Of a DNA stretch of 64,000 nt, positions 26,942-37,502 are shown piece by piece. The stretch's first letter is position 1. Each line of letters opens with the position of its first letter. A model generated the notes under the pieces. It had not been told where the DNA came from. It saw only the letters and a program-made list of their open reading frames with translations, and did no database searches. The position numbers and the translations under genes are program-made. This stretch comes from Augochlora pura (lineage: Eukaryota; Arthropoda; Insecta; Hymenoptera; Halictidae), in the NCBI RefSeq assembly GCF_028453695.1, contig NC_135781.1, positions 10,601,640 through 10,665,639 on the forward strand, written 5' to 3'.

Positions 26942-29900
26942 GACACCGTAATGAATCCATGTACGAGGCGCGTAATTGATGTAAGAGCAAAGTGTCCATA
27001 CAAGCTTGTGGGACATGTTTACGAGAGAGGTTGGAGAGACATGAAAAAATCGGAACGCGAAAGACCGTACCGAGAGGAGAGGCAGCTGGGCATCTATTGT
27101 GGTTTCAGCGAAGATGTACGAGGGTAGCGAACCCGATACTTGGCCGTTCGGGGTAAGGAAGAGGATCCTCGTGGCAAGTTTCGTGTTGGCAATATGGAGA
27201 CACAAAACGATACAGCTCTCTCGGCCGGCATTGAAATCCCGGGGAGCATAGGCGCTCTCGACATCGGATACTAATCCTATCGTGTCTGGGCGGACTTACG
27301 GCGCAGTCATTAGAAGCTTAGCGCGTGAAACGATACCGGCATGCGATAGCCTGCGATAATCAGAGATATCAAATATGAACCGATCGGGGAATAGACGCGC
27401 GTGTAACGTTTCCGATACCGTGTCCCCGGCTGCCATGCTGCCTCGTTACGTTTCTCTCGCCTACCGGCACGAGAGCACCGCCTCGGGCCGCTTCTGATTA
27501 GCTAATCGGCGCTGGCTCTCGAAACTTGAAAGCTCCTGCAAAACAGCCTCCATCACCATTTTTCTACTCGATCGAAGATTATTTAATCGCGTGCTGCAAA
27601 AATAGAGGCGATAACCAGAGTCTTCTACTAGAAAATACCATTACAGAAATTTTCCGTTTACCCATTTTATTATAATTTCTGAGTATGTTTCAGCACAAAT
27701 TTAGCACCAATGTTATTATATTATCGATATTATGGTAGCAAGTATAGAAAGTAATACACAGTACTAGAATGTTTATAGTATCGAAGTGGACGTAATTACT
27801 AAACTGTGGATGTTATGACTAAATGATACCAAAATTATATCTTTTTTTTTGCGTTTCACATACGTTTTGCATGTTTATATTTAGAAGCGTATACAATAAT
27901 ACAGCAAACTAAATATATATCTTTCTTGCTTCTCGATTCGAAAGAAAACGGTTGTGAAAAGAGAAACATCTCAACGTGTGTGGCACGTTTTTCCATCGTA
28001 AACTGTTAATATGTAATGCCTAATAGTTAAACTATTACTCACATCACTTCCGTAGAGGATTCTCATCCTGTCTTGTAGCTCTGACAGAATGTTCGCCGTT
28101 GTACGATAAATAATAAACGTTCCGAAGCAAGATTTCCTACAGACTGAAATAAGTAGAAGCAACTAATCATGATCAGACTCGTCCTCAGCAGCGAGCACGT
28201 TATAAACTGCAATTACATGTACATGGACTTCTAACACATGCACATGCAAATTATTCTACGCTTTTATCGGGCGGTTAATAACCGCCTTCTTTTATCCATT
28301 CTTTTTATCCAATGTTTCGTTGTCTTTCGTCGAACATTTGAAATATAATGCGTTAAAAATCAGTACTTCTTTAATGTACTGTATAAATCCTTTCTAGAAA
28401 TTAAAGTGCAAATTATGCTTGGTTACAAATTCATCACACACTCTTAGTTTGATTAAATTTAGAAACTTATATAGTCGCATATTCGATCAGACTAAATTTT
28501 ATTAGGATCTGTAGCATACGAAAAGTTTAAAGAAGCAATCGCTACAATTTTTAATTTCCCAGTTTCGTTACTCAGTCGCGACTTGCTATTCAGTTGTGGC
28601 GGTGAATGCGTTGAAAGAAATTGAAGTGTATCTGATGGAAGAGATATATATATATTTGCTAAATATACTTCGATTTTCCTCTGCCAGAAAAGGTTAACGA
28701 TATCGAAATGCAAGGTTTAATATTTGTGAAGTAAATTGGGCGCAGAAGCCAGCAGACTATGAGAACGTTTGCACGGTCGAGAGGCGGCAGTTTCTGGGGG
28801 TATGCGATCAAGCTGGTATGCTCGGGGCACATTTATAAGCGCCATTTGACAGACCATATTCGTCCGAGCCGCGGGGACGTTGTCATTAGGCCGAGATACC
28901 CGATGGTCGCGTGATTTTCCGAAATTATGCGGGCTCGGCTCGAATGCGGCACGAGGCATATAAACGCGGCCCAGCATCGGCGTTTACGAGCGATTTTATC
29001 GGCGGACACCGCACCGTCAGTGTTACCAAAGCACCTTGTCCTTGAAGCTCGTTCTATCGTGTTCCAGGTACGCTACGCCCGTCGGGCGTAATCGGTGGCA
29101 GCAAGCCAAAAGTCGCGACGCCGGCCGTCGTCGCCAAGATCGAACAGTACAAGAGGGAAAACCCGACTATCTTCGCGTGGGAGATCCGGGAGAGACTCAT
29201 CTCCGAAGGTAAGGAAATTCTCGATTCTTACAGCTCGAATTTGCGAATTGTTGCCGCTTGCTATGAAAATATTACCAGTTGCTGACGTTTACCCCTTCGG
29301 GAACGATCTTGAATTAATACGTAAATTGCGGATCTGTAGGCAAGATTGAAATTTTTTTATTTAATTGGAAGAGTCAATGACCGAATACAAATTTATGTTT
29401 GACAAGAACGAAGCAGTGTTCTTAACCAACGAGGTTTACGAGACTCGTCAAATGATCATAAATTTTAGAATTTACGATTACCGAGATTCCGAAGACACTT
29501 ATTCAGAAGAAATTTTCTAGTTGATGCATGATTTTATTAGTTTCTCATCATGAACTTGGAGAAATAATCTATGAAATAAAATCTTGAGTAAAAGTCCGCA
29601 ATTTAAAATGTGCATTTTGATTCGCGAATGAATGCATGTTCAGAAGTTCGCGTAAAAATATTCCCCATTCCATGTATGCACGAAGTTAATTCTTATTACT
29701 CATTTTTATTAAATGAATAGTTTTGAAAATCATGTCTTTCGTTTGATCATTGGGAGGAAGTGTTTCCAACAATTACGCCCTTCATTAGAATGTGAAATAA
29801 ATCCGAAGTTAATCCATTTCCGTGCAAATAGCGATCCTCAGCTATCGATAATTCCGCAACAGGCGATGGTTGCGGATAAAAATTGTTTAAAAGCGAAAGG

Positions 29901-32900
29901 GGATGCTTCGGATCAAATCGGAGTTGTCAAACTTTTAAGAAACGAAGTTGTATATTCTCCCGTTTATAATCGGCGTAAACCAGCGAGCAATTATATGTTG
30001 GTGGTCGCGTGGTTCATGCATCCTGTAGGTGTACAATCGCGCTATGGAATGAAGAAGCTCCGCGGCCTTGTCCGTCGACACACTTTACGTTCTTTTCAAA
30101 TGCGTGGAGCGTCGCGACGCGCCGGGACACATCCTCGTCCGTAATTTTCCCGGTTAATTATCGAAATTCATCCGGTCGCAACAACTTTCTCCTTCGGGGC
30201 ATTCAGGTAGCGTCACCCGAGTGACATTTACATGAAAATCGAGAGCAGACGCGGACGCAGAAAGAACCGGATGCCATGCGTATCGGCGCGGTTTCAAAAG
30301 TCCTCGCTAGAGATCGAGTCTACTTTATCTGGCACAGGAAACGCTTTCTTAAAACGTGCCTGGTGACGCGGGCCGGACTGCATTCTTTGATCTGTCTTCG
30401 GGAGCGTGCCGGACTCCTTTTTTCGTGCAAGAAACTCAAAATGACTTTTGAACTCGAAGTCACGCAACTTGTAACGCTTATTCAATAAAACCGTTCGAAC
30501 ATTATTCGTGCCACGGTACTATTCTGAAGGAAATGTTTCGCCGCCGAGTACCAAACTCTAACGCCGGATAGAGCTCTCTGTTACTATGTACACTGTAAAG
30601 ACTGGTTCAAGTAAATGTTATTAAATTCGACAAAAATAACAATGGTAGAAAAAAGTCGATATCGCTATTGTTGGAAACTTCTTTTCCTTATAACGACTAG
30701 CGTACGGTCATTGTATCGCATGATTTCTTTCAGACAATTTTCAAGCTACCCTGAATGCACCATTTAATTCGAACGACAAGCGAAGTCAACGTCTCCATTG
30801 CGTTTTACAAAATCAGCTTCTATCTAACATTACACATGCAATATGCGTGAACCATCAATGATCATGATTATGACGTTGTACGTCGTCTTTGAAAGATGTG
30901 AAAGCAGAATTGCATTGCTTACGATTCAAATGACACGGTAGGAAGGATAATTGTGTTTGAAGAGATCGCACGATCTGGAGAAGGTCTCGGAGAAGATCGT
31001 TGAGAGAAGGAGTCGGGTTCGCTGGTTTCAGGTGTGTGCAGCAACTCGACGGCGCCATCGGTGAGCAGCATCAATCGGATCCTGCGTAATAGGGCAGCGG
31101 AAAGGGCGGCTGCGGAATTCGCGAGGGCGGCCGGCTACGGTTTGTACGCGGCGCGTCCACACCCGTACTTCAACAGCGCCCATCAACACCCGAGGACCAG
31201 CCACCATTTGCCGGCGAGCTGGCCAGCACCGGGGGCGGCGGGTCACCCTTGGATATTGCCGCCGTTGGCTACCGGAATCTCCGGCGCGGCTTCCGCTCTC
31301 CTGCTGCCCCCGTCCTTGAGCCCGGGAGCCGCCGCAGCTGCAGCTGCAGCCGCCTCTGCATCGGCCGCTGGCACCGCGGACCACTCCCTGCACGCCGACG
31401 CGATGGCTCGGGGATACCTACAAGGTGATCACTGATCCTCTTTACTTTTTATCTTACGATTCCTCGATCTCGTTGCTGACTCAAGTTTTCAAAATTCGAT
31501 AGTTATCGAGTATTCTTCCAATAGCAGAATAGGTTTCCACGGAATAAAGTACTCTTACTAATTTCGCTAGATACGTGGAAAGAAAAACACCCGAAGAATA
31601 CACAGTTACCTCCTTGTAATAAAAATATGTGTATCAGTTTTGATATATGTTGTACTAACTGTTAACAGAGTCTTTCTCGAAATAGATACAGCGGAACCCT
31701 ACAGCTGTACGTTCCGGGATTTTAATCAAACGTTACGGAATAAGTCTACGGGTCGTGTAATCAGATTCTGTAGAATATCTTATGATAATTCTTTTTAAAT
31801 ATACATTTATTGTATTACATAAGTTTAGTGGAAACGTATTCCAAGTAAACGAGTTCTTTAAATGTTGTTTGTAATGTATGAGGGTGCAGCCATTGAGAAG
31901 CAAACTAATGGGAAAGAGTACTATACTTGGGAAACAGAGTACGCATCCGATCGTCGAAGTCACACTTGGTTTTCAGTTACTTTTTCCATGAACCAGACTC
32001 AAAGAATCGTATTTGTGGCTGTCAGTAGATCTTGTTTGTATTATTATCTTATGCGTTTGCGATAGAAATTTGTAGATAAAGTATAGAACAGTTGAAGTAT
32101 TTCGAAAGTGTACAAATAGCTTTACATTGCCTACAACTTATTCCAATTGTAAAAACAGTCACGTGACCGATATACATTTATTAGAAACATAAGTAAGTAA
32201 ATAAAAAAATAGCAAGAATATCAGGATTATTAATGGAAACTACCTAACACCTGTGTCTTGCAAGTGATACAAATTAGTATGATTTCGCACAGAGATCTGC
32301 AGTGTTATATGTTATAAGTGCAATTGCAGATTTCGTATACTTGTAGCAAATATGAACTGGCGAATCAAAAAATAGTGTAAACATCATAGGAATTTGGAGT
32401 AGATGGTTTGATAAAAGAAGGTACAAACCACTTAATTCCTGTTCCTGTAATTAAAGTAGAAAATGGTTGTTATGCGCAAAAGTTTGCAATCTACATGTGC
32501 ACTAACGCGTAGCGATCCGAGGAAAATGATACTATTCTGTAAAATGCAACTAATCGTCTTGTTTATTAGATATTCTATAACTACGAATAGATTCAGAGAT
32601 TTTAGTACTGGTACCAAAATCATGATACGTTTAGGCTACAGGAGTACAGAGGAAAGAGAATCCATTTGTCCTGCTGGCTCCTGCCTAAAATGATCCACTT
32701 TGAATCATTAGAATATACTTACGAATTAAATCGTGTAGATCATTAGTAAAATAGTACCGTTTATTAAAGCGCCAATAACACTTACTGCAAGCATGAATTA
32801 TGTGATTATACAGTATGTTACTAAGCGCTAACGATTCAATACTAGTTGCGGGGTATGTACTTCTAGAAGCAATTATTGAACCTGTACATCCCTGAACAAG

Positions 32901-35900
32901 ATTTCTATTCTCATAAGTCATTGTGACGAATGTTAAATTTTCCACCGACAGTGTAGTTCAAATCAACGGTCCCGCGATTTGTACGCCATTTGAAATTCAC
33001 GAGAAATATACTTCATGGTCTCGAATAGAAAGTCTTCGTTGATTTTGTATTAAGAAGCTTGTAGTTTGAAAATTCCACCTTTGACGAATGATTAACGCGT
33101 TCAATAACTTTCGAAACATACTCTTCAATATAGCTTCGAGGATACTTCCTCCTTCGAAGTCCTTCGAAACTATGAACGAGCCATCTCGTATAATGTAATT
33201 TGCCTAGGTATACTTTTAGATATTTCACGTGATATGTAAACACCTTTCGAAACAATTAGAACAGCTACACATTTAATAGTACAAACTTTAATTTCATTCA
33301 TTCAGTTTAGGCAATGCCTGCGAGTTTTATAGCATCGTATAATGTCGAAAGTACAATATTATGCTATAAGTATTTGTCGCTTATGTTATTCGTCCATCCA
33401 TTTATTGTATTTTATTCATTGTGCCCTGATTTATTTTCATTAAAAACATTTTTTGTCAGGCTGTCGCAAGTGCTCGAAAAATCGTGCCACACCCTGCAAG
33501 TGTACTTGCTGCAATTTCATATAATTAATTGTGAAATAAATTTAAGAAATTAGAATTTTCTGTAAGTGTCCTAACATCTTTGTTCAACCAGTTTTGAGCC
33601 AATAACATCTAGCACAGTGGATCGATATGATTTTGTGACTGTTTCACTGACTGACGACTCTCGCGCCTTCTTACTAGCCGAAGGGATAGCAAGAGAAAGC
33701 CCTGTAATATAGTAATAGAATAATAAGTGAGTCGATAGAGCACAAGTGCAACAGCGAAACACCGCAACTCGTAATTCTGAAGCACGCAGTCTATAGTTGG
33801 TCTATAGTCTTCGTATGTAGACCGTTTGTAAATCGTGTACAAACCGTACTCCAGAAGTATGCTCGATTTACTTCTTTTCCAAATTTTTTCTTCTTTCAAT
33901 AATCTTCTTAAATAATTCTTAAATATAATTATTAAATCTTCTTAAATAATTTCTTCTTTCAAAAGCTTTGGATGTATAGTTCGTATGCAGTACCGGCGAG
34001 TGCAAAATTGCTTAATCTGTGGCATTTATGAAATATTGTATCTATCATGATGTTTGCATAATTTATAATATGGATATAATATAACCCGTATGGCATTCGT
34101 ATAATGCAAACATAACATAAAGTGATGAGAACAATATTAAAAGTAGATACTATACTTTTTCAGTTTAACACGTTCAACCCGGCGCATTTTTTCGAAGTCC
34201 GTACGGTCGGGGGGCACGATATTATCAGCTGTGTATTCGTCTGACGGCGCGTGTTTGTTTCGCTATTTTTTCTATTGTCGGTGGCTTGAGTCTGAAGTCA
34301 GACATTGTTGCGTGAAATTGTTATAAAGTACTTATAAAGCTTTATGTACGAATTGTGAGATATATGTACAAATAAAATGAAATGTCTGTGTACTACCGGT
34401 GGTACACGCCGGGTTGAACGTGTTAATCAGCACTAAAAGTGTTACAAGTGTTTTTCTATAAGAGGCCGTACTTAGAGCCGACACCAATGCACAACACATT
34501 GGAATTAGATTGCTTATTCTGTTTCAACGAGCATTTTAACGTTACTAATATAATCCTACTAATCCAAGTTAATTCTAATCTTTTAATCTTGCTTCCAATG
34601 CATTTTAACGCTAAAACTAGCATCACCAGTATCCGCTTGAAGTACGGAATATTATTCCTAATTTATCTCTTCGCTTTCTAAATTTTGTGTTCCTAGACTG
34701 TCCTTTCCTTCTTGAATGTTACTGAGGTTAAAGAAACTTGAATCACTGTTATCGTATAAAGACCGTAGAGCCAGGAACTATGTTCGACAAAGCAACCTTC
34801 TGCTTCTACATTCTACCGCTTTGAAAGTTTGAGGAACAAAGTCAGCTTAGTTCGGAACAAAGATCGATGTTCCCTAGATAACAGTAGTAGAAAAAGCCTG
34901 GTTATTTCTGTACGCAGACGGTGACGGTGACGACGGTAGCGTGGACGGATCGGAGCAGCCCAAGTTCCGACGGAACCGCACCACCTTCAGCTCCGAGCAG
35001 CTGGAGGAACTGGAGAAAGAGTTCGAGAGATCGCACTACCCCTGCGTGTCGACGCGGGAGCGTCTGGCCTCGAAGACCTCGTTGTCGGAAGCTCGTGTAC
35101 AGGTGGGGATCAATTGCATCGCAGATATGTTTGTTGTAGGACTGGCGCGTCTCCACGAGGGCCTGTCTTCGTCATTCGTTCTCTAGACTATGATTGCAGC
35201 AAGACAAGAAGCACAGTTGGCGAGAGAGAGAGAGAGAGAGAGAGAGTCTAAAAGACTGACCGATGCTACAGCAAGAGACAGGCCTTCGTTTCGGAGCGCG
35301 CCGAGCCCTCGAACCATAGTCGACTTTGATCACGAGCGTTCTAACGACCTAACTCGTGACTCTTAGGTTTGGTTTTCCAACAGACGGGCAAAGTGGCGGC
35401 GTCATCAGCGCATGAACCTCTTAAAGCGTTCACCACCGCCGCCGCCGCCACCGCAGCCGCAGCAGCAACAGCCGCCGCAGCCGCAGCCGCAGTCCGCATC
35501 CGGTATAGAACTCTGCCGTGCGTCAAGCTGCTCCATCGGCGGCATGGGCGGCGAAAGTAGCGCGTTCAGGGCGGTGGTGACCAACTCCTCGTCGAGGGAG
35601 GCTTCGGAAAGGACCGAGAGAATCGACAGGGTCGAGCCGGTCGCGAAGCAGCCGGAGAGGAAGCCCAGCGCGTTCAGGATGATCAGCCAACTGGTCGGCG
35701 AGGACTCGCCGAGCCTGCCCAGGCCCTCGAGTCCCGCGTACGAGCAGCAGAGGCACGGGCCCAGCTCGGGGCCCGGGATCGGCTCCTCGGAACTGGCGAA
35801 TAACGGCGAGTTCGAGAGGCCGGAGGACGAGGAAGAGGACGAGGAGATCGACGTGCAGGACACGGACCAGGACGTGCCCTCCTCGCCCACCGTCGCCTGG

Positions 35901-35954
35901 AGGGACCACTGGACGGACCAGCAGCCACTCGAGTTAACCAAGCACGATCGCTGA
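15936..35954 (+). CDS. eyg: eyegone / twin-of-eyegone orthologue, Pax-family transcription factor (5 coding exons seen; N-terminal exon uncertain)
   Basis: The coding exons are 15936-16112, 29068-29208, 31032-31424, 34918-35102 and 35367-35954. All introns are GT-AG and the phases (1,1,1,0) keep one open frame of 494 residues. Counting from the first exon-1 residue, the domains are: residue of the PAI half of the paired domain (about 37-60), RED half (68-128), A9 tract (206-214), paired-type homeodomain (254-313) with Ser at position 50, a P7 and Gln/Pro segment (322-345), and an acidic stretch (about 449-468). A paired domain with a degenerate PAI and intact RED, joined to a complete homeodomain, is the hallmark of the eyegone class. 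In Drosophila this nuclear DNA-binding protein acts mainly as a repressor in eye growth and in imaginal and salivary duct development. Family assignment is firm. I cannot separate eyg from toe; many insects are thought to have a single copy. The start codon is not settled. Confidence 0.93.
16716..16790. repeat. 45-bp tandem duplication
   Basis: CGTTTTTGGTAGGAGAAAAG then ATAGACGAGC at 16716 recurs at 16761 as CGTTTCTGGTAGCAGAAAAG then ATAGACGAGC. The period is exactly 45 bases. It lies in a GC-rich block of the large eyegone intron. Confidence 0.75.
19905..19942. repeat. (GA)n microsatellite
   Basis: GAGAGAGAAAAAGAAAG followed by about 12 perfect AG units, in a GC-rich block of the large eyegone intron. 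Confidence 0.85.
25942..26192. mobile_element. TTAA-flanked MITE, second family, imperfect inverted ends
   Basis: TTAA at 25942-25945 and 26189-26192 brackets 243 bases. The left end is CCCCTTGCACTATCG; the right end, reverse-complemented, is CCCCTCGCACTATAA, matching at 12 of 15 positions. The right subterminal part has GTCAGACTCGTG when read inward. The ends differ from the 34165 element, so it is a separate piggyBac-like family, older by its mismatches. It lies in the large eyegone intron. Confidence 0.7.
26312..26550. repeat. Weak direct duplication in an AT-rich stretch
   Basis: CTACAGCACATCCTCTAATA then AAATATCAAAACAAA near 26316 resembles TGTAGCGCATCCTCTTATAG then AATATGAAACAAAATAT near 26489. 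Both are followed by GGATTAAA. The offset is about 173-178 bases. It is diverged and borderline. Confidence 0.35.
26905..26942. repeat. (GA)n microsatellite
   Basis: (GA)n with one AAA interruption, in the large eyegone intron. Confidence 0.85.
28270..28286. other. Perfect short palindrome GGCGGTTAATAACCGCC
   Basis: An eight-base inverted repeat around one A in AT-rich intron sequence, 0.8 kb before the RED exon. CTTTTATCGG precedes it and TCTTTTATCC follows. Confidence 0.6.
28740..29067 (+). promoter_or_regulatory. GC-rich block just upstream of the RED exon; possible enhancer or internal promoter
   Basis: This block ends at an exon acceptor but is much richer in GC than the AT-rich intron around it. 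It carries TATAAA at 28959-28964 and an arthropod-type initiator TCAGTG at 29017-29022. The 58-base spacing is too long for one canonical TATA/Inr pair. It may be a conserved intronic regulatory element or a start for a PAI-less isoform. Motif evidence only. Confidence 0.25.
29068..29208 (+). CDS. eyg: eyegone coding exon: paired-domain linker and first RED helices
   Basis: The acceptor is gttccag ending at 29067 and the donor is gaagGTAAGG with GT at 29209. Both ends are phase 1. Joined to the previous exon it reads LLGTLRPSGVIGGSKPKV, then ATPAVVAKIEQYKRENP and TIFAWEIRERLISEG. This is the paired-domain linker and the first two RED helices. IGGSKPKV and FAWEIRERL are signature strings of Pax RED subdomains. 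The splice site inside the RED, just after SEG, matches the position familiar from Pax genes. The 330 bases before the exon are unusually GC-rich for an intron and are listed separately. Confidence 0.95.
29209..31031 (+). other. eyegone intron within the RED subdomain (1,823 bp)
   Basis: It is bounded by GTAAGG and TTTCAG. The 143-codon frame at 29713-30144 has no recognisable motif and no splice support. GC rises between about 30.0 and 30.5 kb. I see no gene in it. Confidence 0.8.
31032..31424 (+). CDS. eyg: eyegone coding exon: RED recognition helix and Pro/His/Ala-rich linker
   Basis: The acceptor is ggtttcag ending at 31031 and the donor GT is at 31425 (caagGTGATC). Both ends are phase 1. 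It opens with VCSNSTAPSVSSINRILRNR, the last RED helix with its DNA-recognition SVSSINRILRN string. An Ala/Arg-rich helix (AAERAAAEFARAAGYG) follows. A low-complexity linker rich in Pro, His and Ala comes next, containing WILPPLATG and a run of nine alanines at 31328-31354 written with mixed GCC/GCA/GCT codons. The linker has no recognisable fold and no clear Pax octapeptide. It joins the paired domain to the homeodomain in the next exon. The minus-strand open frame over the same bases is a GC-rich shadow. Confidence 0.93.
33887..33962. repeat. Short AT-rich duplication
   Basis: TTCTTCTTTCAA occurs at 33887 and 33951, with two copies of CTTCTTAAATAATT between them. This is a local slippage-type duplication in the eyegone intron. 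Confidence 0.55.
34165..34426. mobile_element. TTAA-flanked MITE with perfect 16-bp terminal inverted repeats
   Basis: TTAA at 34165-34168 and again at 34423-34426 brackets 254 bases. These start CACGTTCAACCCGGCG and end with its exact reverse complement, CGCCGGGTTGAACGTG. A TTAA target duplication plus short perfect inverted repeats is the signature of piggyBac-type elements. With no coding capacity this is a nonautonomous MITE. The perfect ends suggest a fairly recent insertion. It lies in the intron before the homeodomain exon. Confidence 0.85.
34918..35102 (+). CDS. eyg: eyegone coding exon: homeodomain residues 1-46
   Basis: The acceptor is tacgcag ending at 34917 and the donor GT is at 35103 (acagGTGGGG). 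It enters in phase 1 and leaves in phase 0. After an acidic DGDGDDGSVDGSEQPK lead it encodes FRRNRTTFSSEQLEELEKEF, ERSHYPCVSTRERLASKTSL and SEARVQ. These are the N-terminal arm, helix 1, helix 2 and the start of helix 3 of a paired-type homeodomain. The split between homeodomain positions 46 and 47 is the classic homeobox intron site. Reading past the donor soon reaches an in-frame stop, so retention of the 264-bp intron would remove most of the recognition helix. Confidence 0.95.
35103..35366 (+). other. Short intron inside the homeobox (264 bp)
   Basis: It splits the homeodomain between residues 46 and 47. It contains an uninterrupted (GA)n tract at 35222-35246. An in-frame stop appears soon after the donor. 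Confidence 0.9.
35222..35246. repeat. (GA)n microsatellite in the homeobox intron
   Basis: About 12 perfect GA units between the two homeodomain exons. Confidence 0.9.
35367..35954 (+). CDS. eyg: eyegone terminal coding exon: homeodomain helix 3 and C-terminus
   Basis: The acceptor is gactcttag ending at 35366, phase 0. It begins VWFSNRRAKWRRHQR, the rest of helix 3 with Trp48, Phe49, Ser50, Asn51 and Arg53. Ser50 is the Pax-class specificity residue. The tail has seven prolines followed by Gln/Pro repeats, a Ser-rich region, FRMISQLVGEDSPSLPRPSS, and an acidic run (ERPEDEEEDEEID). It ends LELTKHDR with TGA at 35952-35954. The acidic and Pro/Gln-rich tracts suit a transcriptional regulatory region, which is inference from composition. 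Minus-strand open frames across this exon are shadows. Confidence 0.94.
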   Translation, partial: VWFSNRRAKWRRHQRMNLLKRSPPPPPPPQPQQQQPPQPQPQSASGIELCRASSCSIGGMGGESSAFRAVVTNSSSREASERTERIDRVEPVAKQPERKPSAFRMISQLVGEDSPSLPRPSSPAYEQQRHGPSSGPGIGSSELANNGEFERPEDEEEDEEIDVQDTDQDVPSSPTVAWRDHWTDQQPLELTKHDR

Positions 35955-37502
35955 AAGAAGCGTCCAATCTGGTGTTCCACCGATCCTTGTGATTCGCGCG
36001 GTGTCTCGACGAAAATCCTCGAACGGTGGCGAGAGCGTGAGAACGTTTCAGTGTCTGCCTAAACCCGTAGATCGATCGTGAACCCCGAGAATTCGGCACT
36101 CGGAGCGCGGGCCCTATCTTGGACTTCGTCGAACTGGATCGATCGGTGCGCCGGAATCCCATTCAGGAGACTCGTCCTCTTGTTTGCTTAATGTCTCCCA
36201 CTTTCTCCGTCGCTGGCTAATCAACAATGTCAGCCGGACAATGTCCCCTAGCACCTAGGAAGCTACTTACTACGATTACGGTCCATTTATTATGATTAAG
36301 GTTACGCTAAGTGCTACGAAGATCGTTTGTGTAATGCTCCAGCGCGGCTTCCGGTGGCGTTACGGTGTGTGTTCCGACCAGACGAATGCTCGATCGTCCT
36401 CCAGTTTTGATCAAATTCGTGTTCGTTATGCAACAAGAAGAACGACGTATCGGCGAGCTAATGATCGTGCAGTTTAAGTTGATCATCGATGAACTCGTGT
36501 GACTTGGACGTTCGTTGAGTCGAGCATATTATGCAGCACGTATGATGAAACGGCGAAAATTCGCGCGATCTAGAAGCACCTTCGAACGTTCTCGCCGGAG
36601 CCGCAGGCATTTAGATAGGTAATTAACAACGTCGCGAACGAATCAACGCCCCGGAACAAACCTGTTCGGAACTAGTCCCGGTCGAATCGTTACGCCGCGC
36701 GGATCCTGATCATGTATTTGCCTAGACGCTGCTGCGTAGGTAGGAGTAGGTGTCCAGACGATAATACTGTAACCGAACTCTGTTAACAGTGACTCTTATT
36801 TAAATGAATTCGTTTGTAAATATCCACACACACACGGCTTTGAAAAATGATCTTTTACAATCTATACACGGCCTGACCATTCATCAACCTTTTCACAGCG
36901 ATTCTCCTGCATCCTCGACCCTTCTAGTCTACCACTAAACATAGGTCTTCGTTGCTGTCCATTTTCGACAGGCTCTACTATGGAGAACGTCTACGAGAGC
37001 GAAGCATTCTCTGGATTTTGGGGCACGAGCTTTTACAAAGTATTCGCGAATTTCTCGAAGATTCATCAACCCTTAGCGAGTAACGCAGATCCAGAATCGT
37101 TACCTCGGATCCGTACATCGGTCTCCTATTAATACGAAACATATACGACTGTGAAAACTAATCTAGTACGGTCTATAGATGAATTTCGTAAAAACCTATC
37201 GATACGTTCCCTCATTAAATGTTCTAGATCCAGAATCCTTTGAATATCTACCTCCGAACATCGACTCGCGTCGCTATTTTCGTGAGACAGTTTAACAAAA
37301 GTCACGAGAGCGAAACGTTTGCTGAACCGTGGAAAATTGTCTTTCACTTAATCCAGGACTTTGCCATTCGTTATCAATCGTATAGAACCACCTATATCCC
37401 GAAATCTGACTGTCGACTTCGAATCTGTCGAACATCTCTGTTTCCGCCGACTTTCGACAGGCAATTCGCAATTTGGCGAACGTCTGCGGGAGTGGGATGT
37501 TG

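Larger units (their letters stand above)
16113..29067 (+). other. Large first visible intron of eyegone (12,955 bp)
   Basis: It is bounded by a GTGAG donor and a TTCCAG acceptor. I find no other gene in it. The content alternates between AT-rich stretches and GC-rich blocks (about 16.8-17.2, 18.4-19.0, 19.6-20.6, 22.1-22.7, 23.4-24.2, 27.0-27.6 and 28.7-29.07 kb). It also holds (GA)n tracts, a 45-bp tandem duplication and a TTAA-flanked MITE. Open frames here lack any recognisable domain. Confidence 0.8.
31425..34917 (+). other. eyegone intron between linker and homeodomain (3,493 bp)
   Basis: It is bounded by GTGATC and CGCAG. It is strongly AT-rich, with no coding signal. It contains the TTAA/TIR element at 34165-34426 and a short AT-rich duplication at 33887-33962. 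Confidence 0.8.

Noticed and set aside
35405..35980. Minus-strand frame over the last eyegone exon
   Set aside because: Shadow of the + strand coding sequence; the Gly/Cys runs mirror the Pro/Gln repeats.
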